Notes: generated by a model not told the origin, from the sequence alone. A DNA stretch of 64,000 bases from Granulibacter bethesdensis (GCF_001889545.1 NZ_CP018194.1:1400501-1464500); one strand, 5' to 3'. Positions 1 through 8,830 are shown, counted from the first letter of the stretch. Made by a program: numbers and translations.

Positions 1-248
1 GCGCTCATCACCACGACACGAAGATCAGGACGGATCCGTTTAATACGCGGGATCAGATCAAGCCCGTTTTCATCCGGCATCACGACATCGGTGATGACCA
101 GATCCCCTTCCCCATCTTCCACCCAGCGCCACAGCGTGGACGCGGTGGAGGTGCTGCGCACCTGATAGCCGGAGCGCCCCAGGGCCTGAGTCAGCACTGT
201 GCGGATCGAACGATCATCATCTGCGATCAGGATTGTGGGAGTAGACAT
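1..248 (-). CDS. ntrC: Nitrogen regulation response regulator NtrC, N-terminal part (gene cut by window edge)
   Basis: Only the first 82 codons are present; the rest lies to the left of the window. They form a response-regulator receiver domain: the acidic cluster D10-D12 after ILIAD, the phosphoacceptor D54 in [12 protein letters not shown] (the same number as in enteric NtrC), and the conserved Ser in VVVMSA. The AAA+ sigma-54 activation domain and the Fis-type DNA-binding domain cannot be seen, so the name rests on the receiver plus context: ntrB lies 81 bp upstream on the same strand, and dusB-ntrB-ntrC is a common alphaproteobacterial order. The protein would be phosphorylated by NtrB under nitrogen limitation and activate sigma-54 promoters. 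Confidence 0.85.
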   Translation of the reverse strand, partial: MSTPTILIADDDRSIRTVLTQALGRSGYQVRSTSTASTLWRWVEDGEGDLVITDVVMPDENGLDLIPRIKRIRPDLRVVVMS

Positions 249-329
249 CAGGATGCTTTCCGCGCACGGGTCAAAGCGAAGGATAATTCAGAAACCGGGC
301 AGCAAGGCCGGAGGAGGAAGACAGGCCAG

Positions 330-1511
330 TCAGTCGCCATGGTTTGATTCCTCGACCAGCATCGGCATATGCAGGCTGAATTCGGTACGACCGGGCCTGC
401 TATCGACTTCGATCAAACCACCATGATCACCGATCACCTTTGCAACAAGGGCCAGCCCGAGACCGCTTCCTGAGGCCTTGGAGGTCACAAAAGGATCGAA
501 CAGATGATGGGTCATATCTTCCGTAATCCCCGGCCCATTATCGCGCACGGCAATAATCAGCGGCAGATGGGTTTTTCTGGTCGATCCTGGCACGGCCATA
601 CGGACACCATGGCGATAGGAGGTGGAGAGAATGATTTCTCCGCTGGACATGCCGCTATCGTTGATGGCCTCGGACGCATTCTTCACCAGATTGAGCAAAA
701 CCTGAATCAGTTGATCCCGATTGCCGAAAACCGGTGGCAGCGATGGATCATAATGCTCCACGAAACGAATGCCGGAGGCAAAGCCGGTCTGTGCCAGGCG
801 GCGCACATGCTCCAGTACGCGATGGATGTTCACGGCTCCGCGCTGGATGGGTTTTTCGCCAAATGCCTCCATGCGGTCGACCAGAGCGCGGATACGATCC
901 GCTTCTTCCCTGATCAGCACAGTCAATTCCTTGTCTGCTTCCGCCACGGATGATTCCAGAAGCTGTGCGGCCCCGCGAATACCGGAAAGCGGGTTTTTAA
1001 CCTCATGCGCCAGAATGGCGGCCATGCCGGTCACGCTGCGGGCCGCATTGCGGAAGGCGAGCTGGCGGTCCAGATGACGCGCCGCCGAGGAATCCTGCAT
1101 GGTCAGCATGATGCAGCCGGGATACTCGGTCAGTGGCGTGCCCTGCACCGCAATGCCTTCCCGCTGAAAGCGCGGACCTTCCAGAGACATGTCATGGTCG
1201 GCCACAGTGGCGCCCTCGCGCCGTACTTGATCAATCAGGATAAAAACCGGGCTGTCGGACGCCACCACATCGGCAAGGGTCAGGTTCAGCAATTGCTGAA
1301 CGGACAGGCCGAGAAACTGCTCCGCCGCATGATTGGCGTAGATAATCCGATTTGTTTCCGTCAGAATCAGCAGCGGCATCGGCAGGATGCCCGGCAATGA
1401 GCCCGGATCAATCACAGGAATATGGCCCTGCCCTGCTGCAGAATGAGCCTTTACGGTCAGGCGATCATGAGCAACAGCGGTTTGATTGCTTGTCTGGCCA
1501 CGTCCTGCCAT
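330..1511 (-). CDS. ntrB: Nitrogen regulation sensor histidine kinase NtrB
   Basis: A soluble histidine kinase of 393 residues. An N-terminal PAS-like region (about residues 40-140) is followed by the HisKA box ILAHEVKNPLSGIRG with the phosphorylated His near residue 169, then a HATPase domain with the N box (LLNLVKNASEAI), G1 (VRDNGPGI) and G2 (SGSGLGLAL). No membrane segment is visible, as expected for NtrB, which senses nitrogen status through PII. I chose the ATG at 1511 because GGAG sits just upstream; a longer TTG-started frame to 1532 would overlap dusB. It starts 2 bp after the dusB stop, so translation is probably coupled, and ntrC follows. It phosphorylates and dephosphorylates NtrC. 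Confidence 0.93.
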   Translation of the reverse strand: MAGRGQTSNQTAVAHDRLTVKAHSAAGQGHIPVIDPGSLPGILPMPLLILTETNRIIYANHAAEQFLGLSVQQLLNLTLADVVASDSPVFILIDQVRREGATVADHDMSLEGPRFQREGIAVQGTPLTEYPGCIMLTMQDSSAARHLDRQLAFRNAARSVTGMAAILAHEVKNPLSGIRGAAQLLESSVAEADKELTVLIREEADRIRALVDRMEAFGEKPIQRGAVNIHRVLEHVRRLAQTGFASGIRFVEHYDPSLPPVFGNRDQLIQVLLNLVKNASEAINDSGMSSGEIILSTSYRHGVRMAVPGSTRKTHLPLIIAVRDNGPGITEDMTHHLFDPFVTSKASGSGLGLALVAKVIGDHGGLIEVDSRPGRTEFSLHMPMLVEESNHGD

Positions 1512-1513
1512 GG

Positions 1514-2626
1514 TCACTCCGCCGCCGCACAATGAGTGGGCGATGTGACCTCGGCCTCGATCAACGGATCAAAGAATGCGTCGATCAGATCCAGCACCTG
1601 TGACGGATCAGCCAACCGGTTGACGGTGGCGCGAAAAGCCGCCGATCCATGCAGGCCGGTGGTGTACCATGACACATGCTTGCGCGCCAGACGCATACCG
1701 GCATCCGTACCGAAGCAATGCAGCATCGCATCATAATGACGCAGCAGGATCTGCTTGCGCTCGCCCAGCGAAGGATCAGGCAAATAAACTCCATCCCGCA
1801 GATAGGCCGCTACCTGCCGGGGAAACCAGGGTCGGCCGTAGCAGCCACGCCCGACCATCACCCCATCAGCGCCCGACATGGCCCGTGCCTCTGCCGCCTG
1901 CTCGACCGTCTGAATGTCTCCATTGACGATGACAGGGAGGGATGTCGCCTGCTTGACCCGCGCCACAAAGGCCCAATCCGCTTTGCCTTCGTAAAACTGC
2001 TGGCGGGTACGTCCATGCACGGTGATCATGCGGATACCCGATGCCTCGGCGATTTTTGCCAGTGACGGCGCATTGAGGCTCTGGTGATCCCAGCCCATAC
2101 GCATTTTCAGCGTGACCGGAACAGAGACAGCTTTCACGGTCGCTTCAAGGATTTTTGCAGCCGCAACCTCATCACGCATCAACGCGGAGCCAGCTGATTG
2201 TCCAACCGCTACTTTTTTGACCGGGCAGCCGAAATTGATATCGATCAGCTCCGCGCCTTTATCGACGGCAATTCTGGCGGCTTCCGCCATCGCATCCGGA
2301 TCGCATCCGGCCAGTTGCAAGGCGTTCGGGCTGCCCGGTGAAGGCGGCCCAGCCGGTTCCGCCATGCGCAGCGTGGTTTTGTTCTCCCGCACCATAGCCC
2401 AGGAGGCGATCATTTCGGACACCACCATGCCGGTGCCCATTTCCCGTGCCAGTACGCGGAAAGGCAGGTCGGTCACACCTGACATCGGAGCCAGAATGAC
2501 GGGGGTCTCGATCGTGACGCCACCACCAAGCGCAAGAGCGGGAAGTGTCCCCGCCCGCCCGGTCATACGGCTTTTGCTGCCGCTCCCTGCCTCCGGAAGC
2601 GAGGAGATAACGTCTACATTGCCCAT
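1514..2626 (-). CDS. dusB: tRNA-dihydrouridine synthase B
   Basis: An FMN-dependent TIM-barrel enzyme that reduces uridine to dihydrouridine in the tRNA D-loop (formerly called NifR3). The flavin-binding start [13 protein letters not shown] is near residue 46, the catalytic Cys is C134 in NFGCPVKK, and VNGDI and DGVMVGRG are the usual phosphate-binding segments. At 370 residues it is longer than the usual 320-350; about 20 residues before the barrel are poorly conserved in character, and an internal ATG (M21) is a possible alternative start. It heads the dusB-ntrB-ntrC operon. There is a 100-bp gap to glcE upstream. Confidence 0.93.
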   Translation of the reverse strand: MGNVDVISSLPEAGSGSKSRMTGRAGTLPALALGGGVTIETPVILAPMSGVTDLPFRVLAREMGTGMVVSEMIASWAMVRENKTTLRMAEPAGPPSPGSPNALQLAGCDPDAMAEAARIAVDKGAELIDINFGCPVKKVAVGQSAGSALMRDEVAAAKILEATVKAVSVPVTLKMRMGWDHQSLNAPSLAKIAEASGIRMITVHGRTRQQFYEGKADWAFVARVKQATSLPVIVNGDIQTVEQAAEARAMSGADGVMVGRGCYGRPWFPRQVAAYLRDGVYLPDPSLGERKQILLRHYDAMLHCFGTDAGMRLARKHVSWYTTGLHGSAAFRATVNRLADPSQVLDLIDAFFDPLIEAEVTSPTHCAAAE

Positions 2627-2726
2627 GATTTGGGCAAACTAGCCGCCATGCCATCGTATTGCAATCCATCTTGCCACGGAAGAAAGCCCTAGCCGCTTCA
2701 CTTTTTATCGTCCGGGCAGGAATGGG

Positions 2727-3920
2727 TCAGGAAACGGCACGCATCCGCCCCGGATTGAACAGGGCATGAGGATCAAACGCATCCCGTACCCCTGCCCCGA
2801 GACGCGCCAGGGCAGCCGGTTCCGGCGGGATAACGTCCACTGCCTGCCGCATGACATCCGGGGCGCGCATCAGGGTCCAGCTCCCTTTAACCGAGGCCAC
2901 AGCCCTTGTAAGGGCATGATGCGTTTCCACATTGGCCGGAGCCGATATCCAGACCAGACCGCCGCCCCAATCCATCTGTGCCGCTCCCCCGCTCTGTCGT
3001 GCTGCGCTGACGATGGCCGGCCCGGCGGAAGGGGCCACGCTGACCCGCCAGATAGCATCCGTGGGAGCCTGAGTCAGAAAGCGGACATCCCGCACATCGC
3101 GCCACAAAGTCACACTTTCCTCATGGCCGAGCAGATGGCCACCCAGCATCGCCTGTAATTTTTCCAGCCGATAATGGGCGCTGGGAGTGAAAGCCTCAAT
3201 CCGCAACAAGGCAGCCGGGCCATTGGCAGCCGCCAGATGCGCTACCCAGGCAGCCCCGGTGACACCGAAAGGCGAGCCCAGCCCGGCTGACAACAGACTC
3301 ACTGCCTGTTCCGGCGAAGAACAGGGCAGAACCAGTGTTCCAACCGTTTCATCAGCCGGCAGAACCTTCAGGGTAATCTCGGTCAGCACCGCCAGTGTGC
3401 CGAAACTACCGGTCAGCAGCTTGCTGAAATCAAGCCCGGTGACGTTTTTCAGCACCCGCCCGCCGGAACGGATCAATTCTCCGCGCCCGTTCACGGCCCG
3501 CACCCCCAGAACGTGATCCCGAAAGGAGCCATATTGAATGCGTCTCGGCCCGGCCAGATTGGCGCCAACCAAGCCCCCCAAAGTCTGGGGTCTGGTCTGC
3601 GCCTCCCCGGCGCACAGCATATGTCGCAGATCAGGCGGTTCCGCGATCAGGATCTGACGATGCTCTGCCAGTGCTGCTTCCAGCACATCAATCGGCGTGC
3701 CGGGCCGTGCGGAAATGATCATCTCATGCGGGGAATAAAGCGTGATCCCTGCCAGATGACGGGTGGACAGGACACGATCAGCCCGGACCGGACGCAGCAT
3801 GGCGGCTTTGGTTGCATTGCCCTCGATACAGAGCGTCTCCCGTCTGGCAACAGCCGCCTGAACGGTATCGACAACGCCCTGCTCACTCTCAGGAGCATCC
3901 TGGGTATGAAAAACGTTCAT
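2727..3920 (-). CDS. glcE: Glycolate oxidase FAD-binding subunit GlcE
   Basis: A 397-residue flavoprotein subunit with an N-terminal FAD-binding PCMH fold: LGGLVGANLAGPRR, then a segment from SFRDHVLGVRAV to RVLKNVTGLDFSKL, and GSFGTLAVLTEITLKV. This is typical of GlcE, the second flavin subunit of the membrane-associated glycolate dehydrogenase GlcDEF. The start overlaps the glcD stop by 4 bp, so the two are translationally coupled. The complex oxidises glycolate to glyoxylate and passes electrons to the quinone pool. The iron-sulfur subunit gene glcF, which normally follows, is absent: the next gene downstream is dusB. Related FAD subunits oxidise D-lactate, so the substrate is not certain. 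Confidence 0.9.
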   Translation of the reverse strand: MNVFHTQDAPESEQGVVDTVQAAVARRETLCIEGNATKAAMLRPVRADRVLSTRHLAGITLYSPHEMIISARPGTPIDVLEAALAEHRQILIAEPPDLRHMLCAGEAQTRPQTLGGLVGANLAGPRRIQYGSFRDHVLGVRAVNGRGELIRSGGRVLKNVTGLDFSKLLTGSFGTLAVLTEITLKVLPADETVGTLVLPCSSPEQAVSLLSAGLGSPFGVTGAAWVAHLAAANGPAALLRIEAFTPSAHYRLEKLQAMLGGHLLGHEESVTLWRDVRDVRFLTQAPTDAIWRVSVAPSAGPAIVSAARQSGGAAQMDWGGGLVWISAPANVETHHALTRAVASVKGSWTLMRAPDVMRQAVDVIPPEPAALARLGAGVRDAFDPHALFNPGRMRAVS

Positions 3921-5374
3921 GCTGCTTCCGCAGTCCCGGCATTCTGCTTCATGGCGGGCAGCAAAGGAAAAACCTTGGCCGGATTGAGCAACCAGTCCGG
4001 ATCAAACACTGATTTGACCATACGCTGCTGGGTCAGTTCGGTCTCATTGAACTGCACCGGCATCAGATCGCGCTTTTCGACCCCGACCCCGTGTTCTCCG
4101 GTCAGGCAGCCCCCGACCTCGACACAGAGACAGAGAATATCCGCCCCCAGCGCCTCCGCTTTTCTGACGCTTTCCGGATCGTTCGCATCATACAGGATCA
4201 GGGGATGGAGATTGCCGTCTCCGGCATGGAAAATATTGGCTACTCCCAGACCATAAGACTCACTCATCTCACGGATGCGATGCAGGGTGTAGGGAAGCTG
4301 GCTGGTCGGGATCGTTCCATCCATACACAGATAATCCGGGCTGATGCGGCCGATGGCGCCGAACGCGCCCTTCCGCCCTTTCCAGATAGCCATGCTTTCT
4401 TCCATCGAGGCCGAAACGCGCAGGCTGACCGGATCAAAGCGCTGACAGATCTGCTCGATCATGCCCAGCAGATGATCCTGTTCCTGGAGCGCGCCCTCGA
4501 CCTCGATGATCAGCAAGGCTTCCGCATTCAACGGGTAGCCGGCTTTCGCGAAAGCCTCCGCGGCATGGATCGCCGGGCGGTCCATGAATTCAAGTGCCAC
4601 CGGAATAATGCCGGAGCTGATGATGGCATCGACGCATTGCCCGGCAACCTCGTTGGAGGCAAACGCCGCCAGCATGGCCCTCGCCCCTTCCGGGCTATGG
4701 AGAATCCGCACCGTGACGTCGGTAACGATCACCAGTTGGCCCTCACTGCCGGTCAGCAGGCCCAGCCAGTCATAGCCAGCCGCGTCAGGGTAGTTGCCGC
4801 CAATCTCGATAATATCACCATTGATCGTCACAGCGCGGAGCCCGAGCAGGTTATTGGCTGTCACCCCGTATTTCAGGCAGTGCGCTCCGCCCGAGTTCAT
4901 ATTCACATTGCCGCCGATCATACAGGCCAGTTGGCTCGACGGATCGGGAGCATAGAAAAACCCTGCCCCCTGCACGGCCTGAGTAATGGCGATATTAGTG
5001 ACGCCAGCCTGCACCACCGCATAGCGATCCTCATAATTGATCTCGACAATACGGTTCATCCGCATCATCCCGACCACAACAGAGTCACTGAGCGGCAACG
5101 CGCCTCCGGACAGGCTGGTCCCGGCGCCGCGAGGGATCACCCGAACGCCATGCTGGTGGCAGAAAGCCAGGACCGACGCGACTTCCTCAGTCGTTCCGGG
5201 CAGGACGACCGCCATCGGAGTTTGCCGATATGCGGTCAGGGCATCCGTCTCATACGGCTTCAGACGCAACGGGTCAGCGATCACCGCATCATCAGGCAGC
5301 AAGTGTCTCAGACCGGCCACGATGATATCGCGCTTCGCCAGAACATCCGCTTTCGGTTCCGGTAATTCGATCAT
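3917..5374 (-). CDS. glcD: Glycolate oxidase subunit GlcD (FAD-linked oxidase)
   Basis: A 485-residue FAD-linked 2-hydroxyacid oxidase. The PCMH-type FAD domain shows VIPRGAGTSLSGGALP, FFYAPDPSS, GGNVNMNSGG and GVTANNLLGL. The C-terminal FAD-oxidase cap contains the conserved FHAGDGNLHPLI and GGCLTGEHGVG. The length matches GlcD (about 490-500). It is the first flavin subunit of glycolate dehydrogenase, working with GlcE, which overlaps it by 4 bp. gloA ends 45 bp upstream on the same strand, suggesting a gloA-glcD-glcE operon. With glcF missing locally, the role could be glycolate or D-lactate oxidation. Confidence 0.93.
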   Translation of the reverse strand: MIELPEPKADVLAKRDIIVAGLRHLLPDDAVIADPLRLKPYETDALTAYRQTPMAVVLPGTTEEVASVLAFCHQHGVRVIPRGAGTSLSGGALPLSDSVVVGMMRMNRIVEINYEDRYAVVQAGVTNIAITQAVQGAGFFYAPDPSSQLACMIGGNVNMNSGGAHCLKYGVTANNLLGLRAVTINGDIIEIGGNYPDAAGYDWLGLLTGSEGQLVIVTDVTVRILHSPEGARAMLAAFASNEVAGQCVDAIISSGIIPVALEFMDRPAIHAAEAFAKAGYPLNAEALLIIEVEGALQEQDHLLGMIEQICQRFDPVSLRVSASMEESMAIWKGRKGAFGAIGRISPDYLCMDGTIPTSQLPYTLHRIREMSESYGLGVANIFHAGDGNLHPLILYDANDPESVRKAEALGADILCLCVEVGGCLTGEHGVGVEKRDLMPVQFNETELTQQRMVKSVFDPDWLLNPAKVFPLLPAMKQNAGTAEAA

Positions 5375-5419
5375 CGCACGCCCTCTTATTCTGCCGCCGC
5401 TTGCTTCAGCGGGAGACGG

Positions 5420-5815
5420 TTACTGGAACCGTCCGCCACGCTCCAGAACCTCGATCAGATACCCGTCCGGGTCTTTGATGAAAAAGAACTTCCCGACCAG
5501 ATGATCATGAAGACGAAGCTCCTTGACCTGCAAAGGCTCAAGACCTGCCTTGCTCATCCGGTCGTGCTCAGCCTGCACATCAGGAACAGAAACAGCCAGA
5601 TGCCCGTAGCCATTGCCGAGATCATAGGCTTCTTCCCGACCATGATTAACGGTGAGCTCCAGTTCAAAGCCGCTTTCCGGATTGCTCAGATAGATCAGGG
5701 TAAAGCTGTCAAAACCCAGCCTGTCCGCAACTTCCAGCCCGAAGGCAGTGCGATAAAACGCCAGCGAGCGCTCTTCATTCAGAACGCGGATCATGGAATG
5801 GATCATCTTGGCCAT
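5420..5815 (-). CDS. gloA: Lactoylglutathione lyase (glyoxalase I)
   Basis: A single-domain glyoxalase I of 131 residues. The metal ligands of the family are all present: H6 near the N-terminus, E53 in ELELTVN, H72 in YGHLAVSV and E122 in YLIEVLERG. NPESGFELELT and DPDGYLIEV are typical of the bacterial Ni-type enzyme. It isomerises the hemithioacetal of methylglyoxal and glutathione to S-lactoylglutathione, which glyoxalase II turns into D-lactate. It precedes glcD by 45 bp on the same strand. A terminator for rpmJ separates it from the gene upstream, so it probably has its own promoter between 5816 and 5847. Confidence 0.95.
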   Translation of the reverse strand: MAKMIHSMIRVLNEERSLAFYRTAFGLEVADRLGFDSFTLIYLSNPESGFELELTVNHGREEAYDLGNGYGHLAVSVPDVQAEHDRMSKAGLEPLQVKELRLHDHLVGKFFFIKDPDGYLIEVLERGGRFQ

Positions 5816-5846
5816 GAATGCCTCCGTGCTTGATAGATCATAGCGG

Positions 5847-5890
5847 AAAAGCCGGAGATAAGGTGATTTCTCACCCTATGCTCCGGCTTT
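5847..5890 (-). terminator. Rho-independent terminator downstream of rpmJ
   Basis: A long imperfect hairpin. The outer 10-bp arms (5848-5857 and 5881-5890) pair perfectly, and an inner 5-bp arm, GGTGA with TCACC (5862-5866 and 5871-5875), closes a TTTC tetraloop. Read on the minus strand the stem is followed by TTTT (5847-5850), so it would end rpmJ transcription before gloA. The U-run is short. Confidence 0.6.
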
Positions 5891-5938
5891 CCAGATAGTC
5901 CATATTTACGTCGACGCCATCAGAAGCGCCGCCCGTAA

Positions 5939-6064
5939 TCAGCCCTGACGGGCTTTCATGCGGGGGTTCTTCTTGTTGATGACATAAACGCGGCCATGGC
6001 GGCGCACGACGCGGCAATTTTTGTCGCGCACCTTGGCCGACTTCAGGCTGTTACGAATCTTCAT
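5939..6064 (-). CDS. rpmJ: 50S ribosomal protein L36
   Basis: A 41-residue basic protein starting [17 protein letters not shown] and ending [11 protein letters not shown], matching bacterial L36. It is the zinc-independent type: the CxxC...CxxxxH zinc ligands are missing and only a single Cys (C17) remains, as in many alphaproteobacteria. The frame stays open upstream to 6175, but the N-terminus of L36 is sharply defined at the ATG at 6064. The gene stands alone, away from the large ribosomal protein operons, and has its own terminator. L36 helps fold 23S rRNA late in large-subunit assembly. Confidence 0.95.
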   Translation of the reverse strand: MKIRNSLKSAKVRDKNCRVVRRHGRVYVINKKNPRMKARQG

Positions 6065-6206
6065 GATCCAGGCTTTCGGGTCATCTAACAATATGGAGGC
6101 CGCTGGGTAAGGCCCCGACATGGTTCTGTCAAGAACAAAGCAGGATTCGCCGAGATATTTTGGCGGTTGACGCAATCACGCCCTGCCCTGATACGCCTTA
6201 TATATC

Positions 6207-6629
6207 ATGGCACATCGTATAAACAGCACCCAATCCGCCTTTCTGATCGCATGCTTTGCCGTCACCGGCCTGACCGGCCTGATGGCCACCTACGCTCTCC
6301 CTGTCCCTTTTGAAGCGGCCGTGGAGAAGGAAACAGTGCTGGAGCATGCGGCAGCCGGCCTGACGTCAGGCAATCAACCCCTGACGGAGCAGATCCTGCA
6401 CGATTCCGCGCTTCGCTCCATATTGGGTAAAAAGGCGGATGCCATCATAAGCGCGCCTCCCCAGGAAGCGGCAGAGGCATTGCTGCAGGAACGGGATGCA
6501 ATACGCAGCCACGCGCTGGGTGAAACGCAGGCAGTCGCACGGCGGATGCGGCTGTTGGTTGTTGTCGCCACAGCCGCCGCCGCCTTGTTCGGGATTATCC
6601 TCAGTGGCCTGAGGAGCCGGCAGGACTGA
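6207..6629 (+). CDS. Hypothetical membrane protein with N- and C-terminal helices
   Basis: A 140-residue protein that I do not recognise. A hydrophobic segment at about residues 10-30 (FLIACFAVTGLTGLMATYAL) is followed by an 80-residue soluble stretch rich in Ala, Glu and Gln, and a second hydrophobic segment at about 112-132 before a short basic tail. The soluble part is probably helical and extracytoplasmic. No Shine-Dalgarno sequence is visible before the ATG, which follows the AT-rich CTTATATATC, so the message could be leaderless. It is divergent from rpmJ. Its last 29 bp overlap the 3' end of the convergent DUF983 gene, whose product is also a membrane protein. Confidence 0.6.
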   Translation: MAHRINSTQSAFLIACFAVTGLTGLMATYALPVPFEAAVEKETVLEHAAAGLTSGNQPLTEQILHDSALRSILGKKADAIISAPPQEAAEALLQERDAIRSHALGETQAVARRMRLLVVVATAAAALFGIILSGLRSRQD

Positions 6630-7032
6630 CGGTTTTTGCGGCATCCGGTGCTTTTTCGGCCTCGCTGCGGGCAAGAGCTTCCCGCCGCATTCCAAGCGCA
6701 TGACACAGGCCGATGGTACCGCCTTTGACAATGGGCAGCAGCGCCAGCGTCATAATGACCATCACCGGCAGCCAGATTGCGAACTGTACCCACATGGCGG
6801 GTTCATAACGGTAGTCAGACCAGATGAAGGCCGGGATGACGATATGGCCGACGATAAACAGGGTTATGTAGGGGGGCAGGTCATCGGCGGGATAGGCTCC
6901 ATTCTCGGTACCGCAGACGCTGCAACGAGGCTCAATGGCCAGATAGCCTTTGCGCAAACGGGTTTCGCCGCAGCCGGGACACGTATTGCGCATCCCACGC
7001 CACACCGCCTGCAGCATATACGAGCTGCTCAT
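6601..7032 (-). CDS. DUF983 family membrane protein
   Basis: A protein of 143 residues with the DUF983 layout: an N-terminal zinc-ribbon-like part with two CxxC pairs (CPGCG near residue 18 and CSVCG near 37), the conserved ADDLPPYITLFIVGHIV, and two transmembrane helices (about 55-72 and 83-103). The function of the family is not established. In alphaproteobacteria such genes often sit near cytochrome oxidase or NUDIX genes, which is not the case here. It is convergent with the preceding small membrane protein gene and shares 29 bp with it. Confidence 0.85.
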   Translation of the reverse strand: MSSSYMLQAVWRGMRNTCPGCGETRLRKGYLAIEPRCSVCGTENGAYPADDLPPYITLFIVGHIVIPAFIWSDYRYEPAMWVQFAIWLPVMVIMTLALLPIVKGGTIGLCHALGMRREALARSEAEKAPDAAKTVSPAGSSGH

Positions 7033-7262
7033 TAAGCCATCTCCTCGCTTCTGTTCTTACAGCACTAGGGCGGCCTGAGCCATCATTCAAGCACAACACA
7101 CGGGTTGGAACAGCATTACCTGTACGATGTCAGCCTCAGTCGACACGGAAAGATCATTTTTCATGATCATGGCCAGTTGCACAATTGACGCACCCTCTCC
7201 CACGCTCTAGAAGCAGCCCTGCAAACGCCGTGTGCCGGATGAAAATCCAGCAGACGCCCGGC

Positions 7263-7355
7263 GGAGGGGTGGCCGAGAGGCTGAAGGCGGCGGTTTGCTA
7301 AACCGTTATAGGATGTCAAGTCCTATCGTGGGTTCGAATCCCATCCCCTCCGCCA
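7263..7355 (+). tRNA. tRNA-Ser (anticodon GCU)
   Basis: A 93-nt class II tRNA. The acceptor stem GGAGGGG (7263-7269) pairs with CCCCTCC (7345-7351), the discriminator is G, and CCA is encoded (7353-7355). The anticodon GCT is at 7297-7299 in the loop TTGCTAA, read as tRNA-Ser(GCU) for AGC and AGU codons. There is a long variable arm (about 7307-7327) and the T-loop TTCGAAT. It marks the left edge of the accessory segment that runs to 10577. Confidence 0.97.
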
Positions 7356-7625
7356 GCCCCGCCAATTGCCCTCGATGGCCCGATATTGCCGCCGATCACC
7401 GCACACCACCATGCGGTATAGCGAACCGCCGTTTTCACTCTATTGTCCGATCAGCGTCTAGAATGGGAGCGCGGCAGGATTCGACGCGCTAGTAGTCGCT
7501 GCACATTACACATGCCCAACGCCGATGGTGAAGGTCGCCCACGCTATTCGGTCCTATCGAGTTCCATGTTGAGCATTGAAGCGATCGATCACACCGCCTT
7601 CGATCTGTTGCCACTATGGGCGGGG
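7356..7625 (+). other. Non-coding stretch behind tRNA-Ser
   Basis: I see no convincing gene in these 270 bp. The 16 bases starting at the last base of the tRNA (7355-7370) match 14 of 16 bases of a segment inside the right-hand repeat at 10496-10511, which could be a trace of insertion. The rest looks like decayed sequence. Confidence 0.4.
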
Positions 7626-8072
7626 TTAGCTTCGGCTGGCTTCGAATTCAGCCAGAACACCCATCGCCTCTGCGATGCGGCGCATGTCCTCTTCTTGAAG
7701 CATCCGCTTCGGGTCGCGCATTACGATGCCCCAATTGGCACCATGATCGCGTGTTAGCCGCAGCTCGCCCAGAAGCGGTCTGATCGGGGCTGCCCTGGCG
7801 GTCTTCAGATAGTCCACATCGACGCGGTACGGATTGAAATCCATCGCCTGTTCAAAGCGGTATGGCGCGTCCGAGGTGACACGACCGATTGTCGTGAATG
7901 CCTGCACCGTCGTGCCCGCGCCCATGCCCTCGCGCGGAGAGTAATAGACGATCCAGTCACCCTTCCTGAGAGCCTTCACGGCTATGTGCTTGCCATGCCC
8001 GAGTTGGGCAAAGCCGCCGTCACGGCCTCCGCGCGCGTGTTCAGCCGATGCGACACCCATCCAGAACGTCAT
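7626..8072 (-). CDS. EVE domain protein (PUA-like, possible modified-base binder)
   Basis: A complete single-domain EVE protein of 148 residues. It shows the family signature GVASAEH at the N-terminus, GGFAQLGHGK, the aromatic-rich KGDWIVYYSPRE near residues 37-48, QAFTTIGRV, and the C-terminal NWGIVMRDP. EVE domains belong to the PUA-like fold; family members have been linked to binding modified DNA or RNA bases. Start: the ATG at 8072 is preceded by a good Shine-Dalgarno (AGGAAAGGA). A truncated MarR gene begins only 18 bp away on the other strand, leaving almost no room for the two promoters. It lies in the accessory segment next to tRNA-Ser. Confidence 0.88.
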   Translation of the reverse strand: MTFWMGVASAEHARGGRDGGFAQLGHGKHIAVKALRKGDWIVYYSPREGMGAGTTVQAFTTIGRVTSDAPYRFEQAMDFNPYRVDVDYLKTARAAPIRPLLGELRLTRDHGANWGIVMRDPKRMLQEEDMRRIAEAMGVLAEFEASRS

Positions 8073-8090
8073 GATCCAATCCTTTCCTCA

Positions 8091-8447
8091 ATGGATGCAG
8101 AATTGCGCGAGATCGGTCTGACCACGCCGCAATATGCGGTGCTCGCCTACTTGAAGGTCGAACCAGGAGCTTCTAACGTTGCGCTTGCGCGCCAGGCCTT
8201 CATCACGCCGCAGACGATGCAGGCGATTCTCGTCACCCTCGAGAAGTCTGGCTTCATCAAGCGGACTCCTCATCCGGAGCACGGGCGCGTTCAGAAGACC
8301 GAGTTGACTCCCTCGGGTGATCAGGCCCTGGCGGCAGCCTCTGAAATCGTTGCCGAAGCTGAACAGCGCCTTGTCGATGCCGCAGCGCCGCTCGGTCCTG
8401 AGGTTGTCGTAACCATGCTGATGCGGCTGGCAAATGCCCTCCGATAG
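8091..8447 (+). pseudogene. MarR family regulator, 5'-truncated
   Basis: From the ATG at 8091 the 118 residues match the core and C-terminus of a MarR regulator: LREIGLTTPQYAVLAYL, then a winged helix-turn-helix (NVALARQAFITPQTMQAILV) and wing (FIKRTPHPEHGRVQKTEL). MarR proteins usually have 25-35 residues before this point, forming the dimerisation helix. The frame stays open back to 7986, but that part lies antisense inside the EVE gene and has no MarR character. No Shine-Dalgarno precedes 8091. I infer that a deletion fused the EVE promoter region to the interior of marR. A shortened functional protein is possible but less likely. Confidence 0.6.
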
Positions 8448-8577
8448 GAACGGCTTTCCAAATCAGTGAGCAAGAGCAGCAAGGCAGTATGGATGAACAG
8501 GCAGATCCAGGGAGCGGACCAAATGGCGGCAGTCAACGGGTGAGGTGGAAAATGCCTCCGTCAAACATCCGAAATAG

Positions 8578-8685
8578 CCGCCGTTAGCACCCAAATGCCG
8601 CCGAAACCCGCCGATGGCCGCATAACGCCGAATATGTGCATAGTTGTCAGATGTTTATCACGATCTCGTAGTGCTCATCTTCGTC
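8578..8685 (-). repeat. Diverged direct repeat, left copy (relic 3' end of a mobile gene?)
   Basis: Aligns without gaps to 10470-10577 at a constant offset of 1892 bp. The last 68 bp (8618-8685) match at 53 of 68 positions, the last 28 at 26 of 28. On the reverse strand the best-conserved end reads DEDEHYEIV, three more residues and a stop in both copies, and the two changes in the nine conserved codons are silent third-position changes (Asp and Tyr codons). That pattern suggests the 3' end of a once-functional gene plus its downstream sequence. I cannot name the gene; a recombinase or transposase is a guess. Confidence 0.65.
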
Positions 8686-8830
8686 GGGCGCTGCCCGCCA
8701 GCTTCACCAGAATAGCATTTGCGGCAAATGATTTGCCGCAGAACGTCGCCAATTTCCCGTCGTATTACGCCTTTCTGCCTTGCCGTCTTGGACTGAGGCA
8801 AAAAGTTTCGTGCGTTCTGTCCTTGCCTTC

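Noticed and set aside
4091-5365. Long plus-strand frame inside glcD (about 420 codons)
   Set aside because: Antisense to a clear flavoprotein gene; no family pattern.
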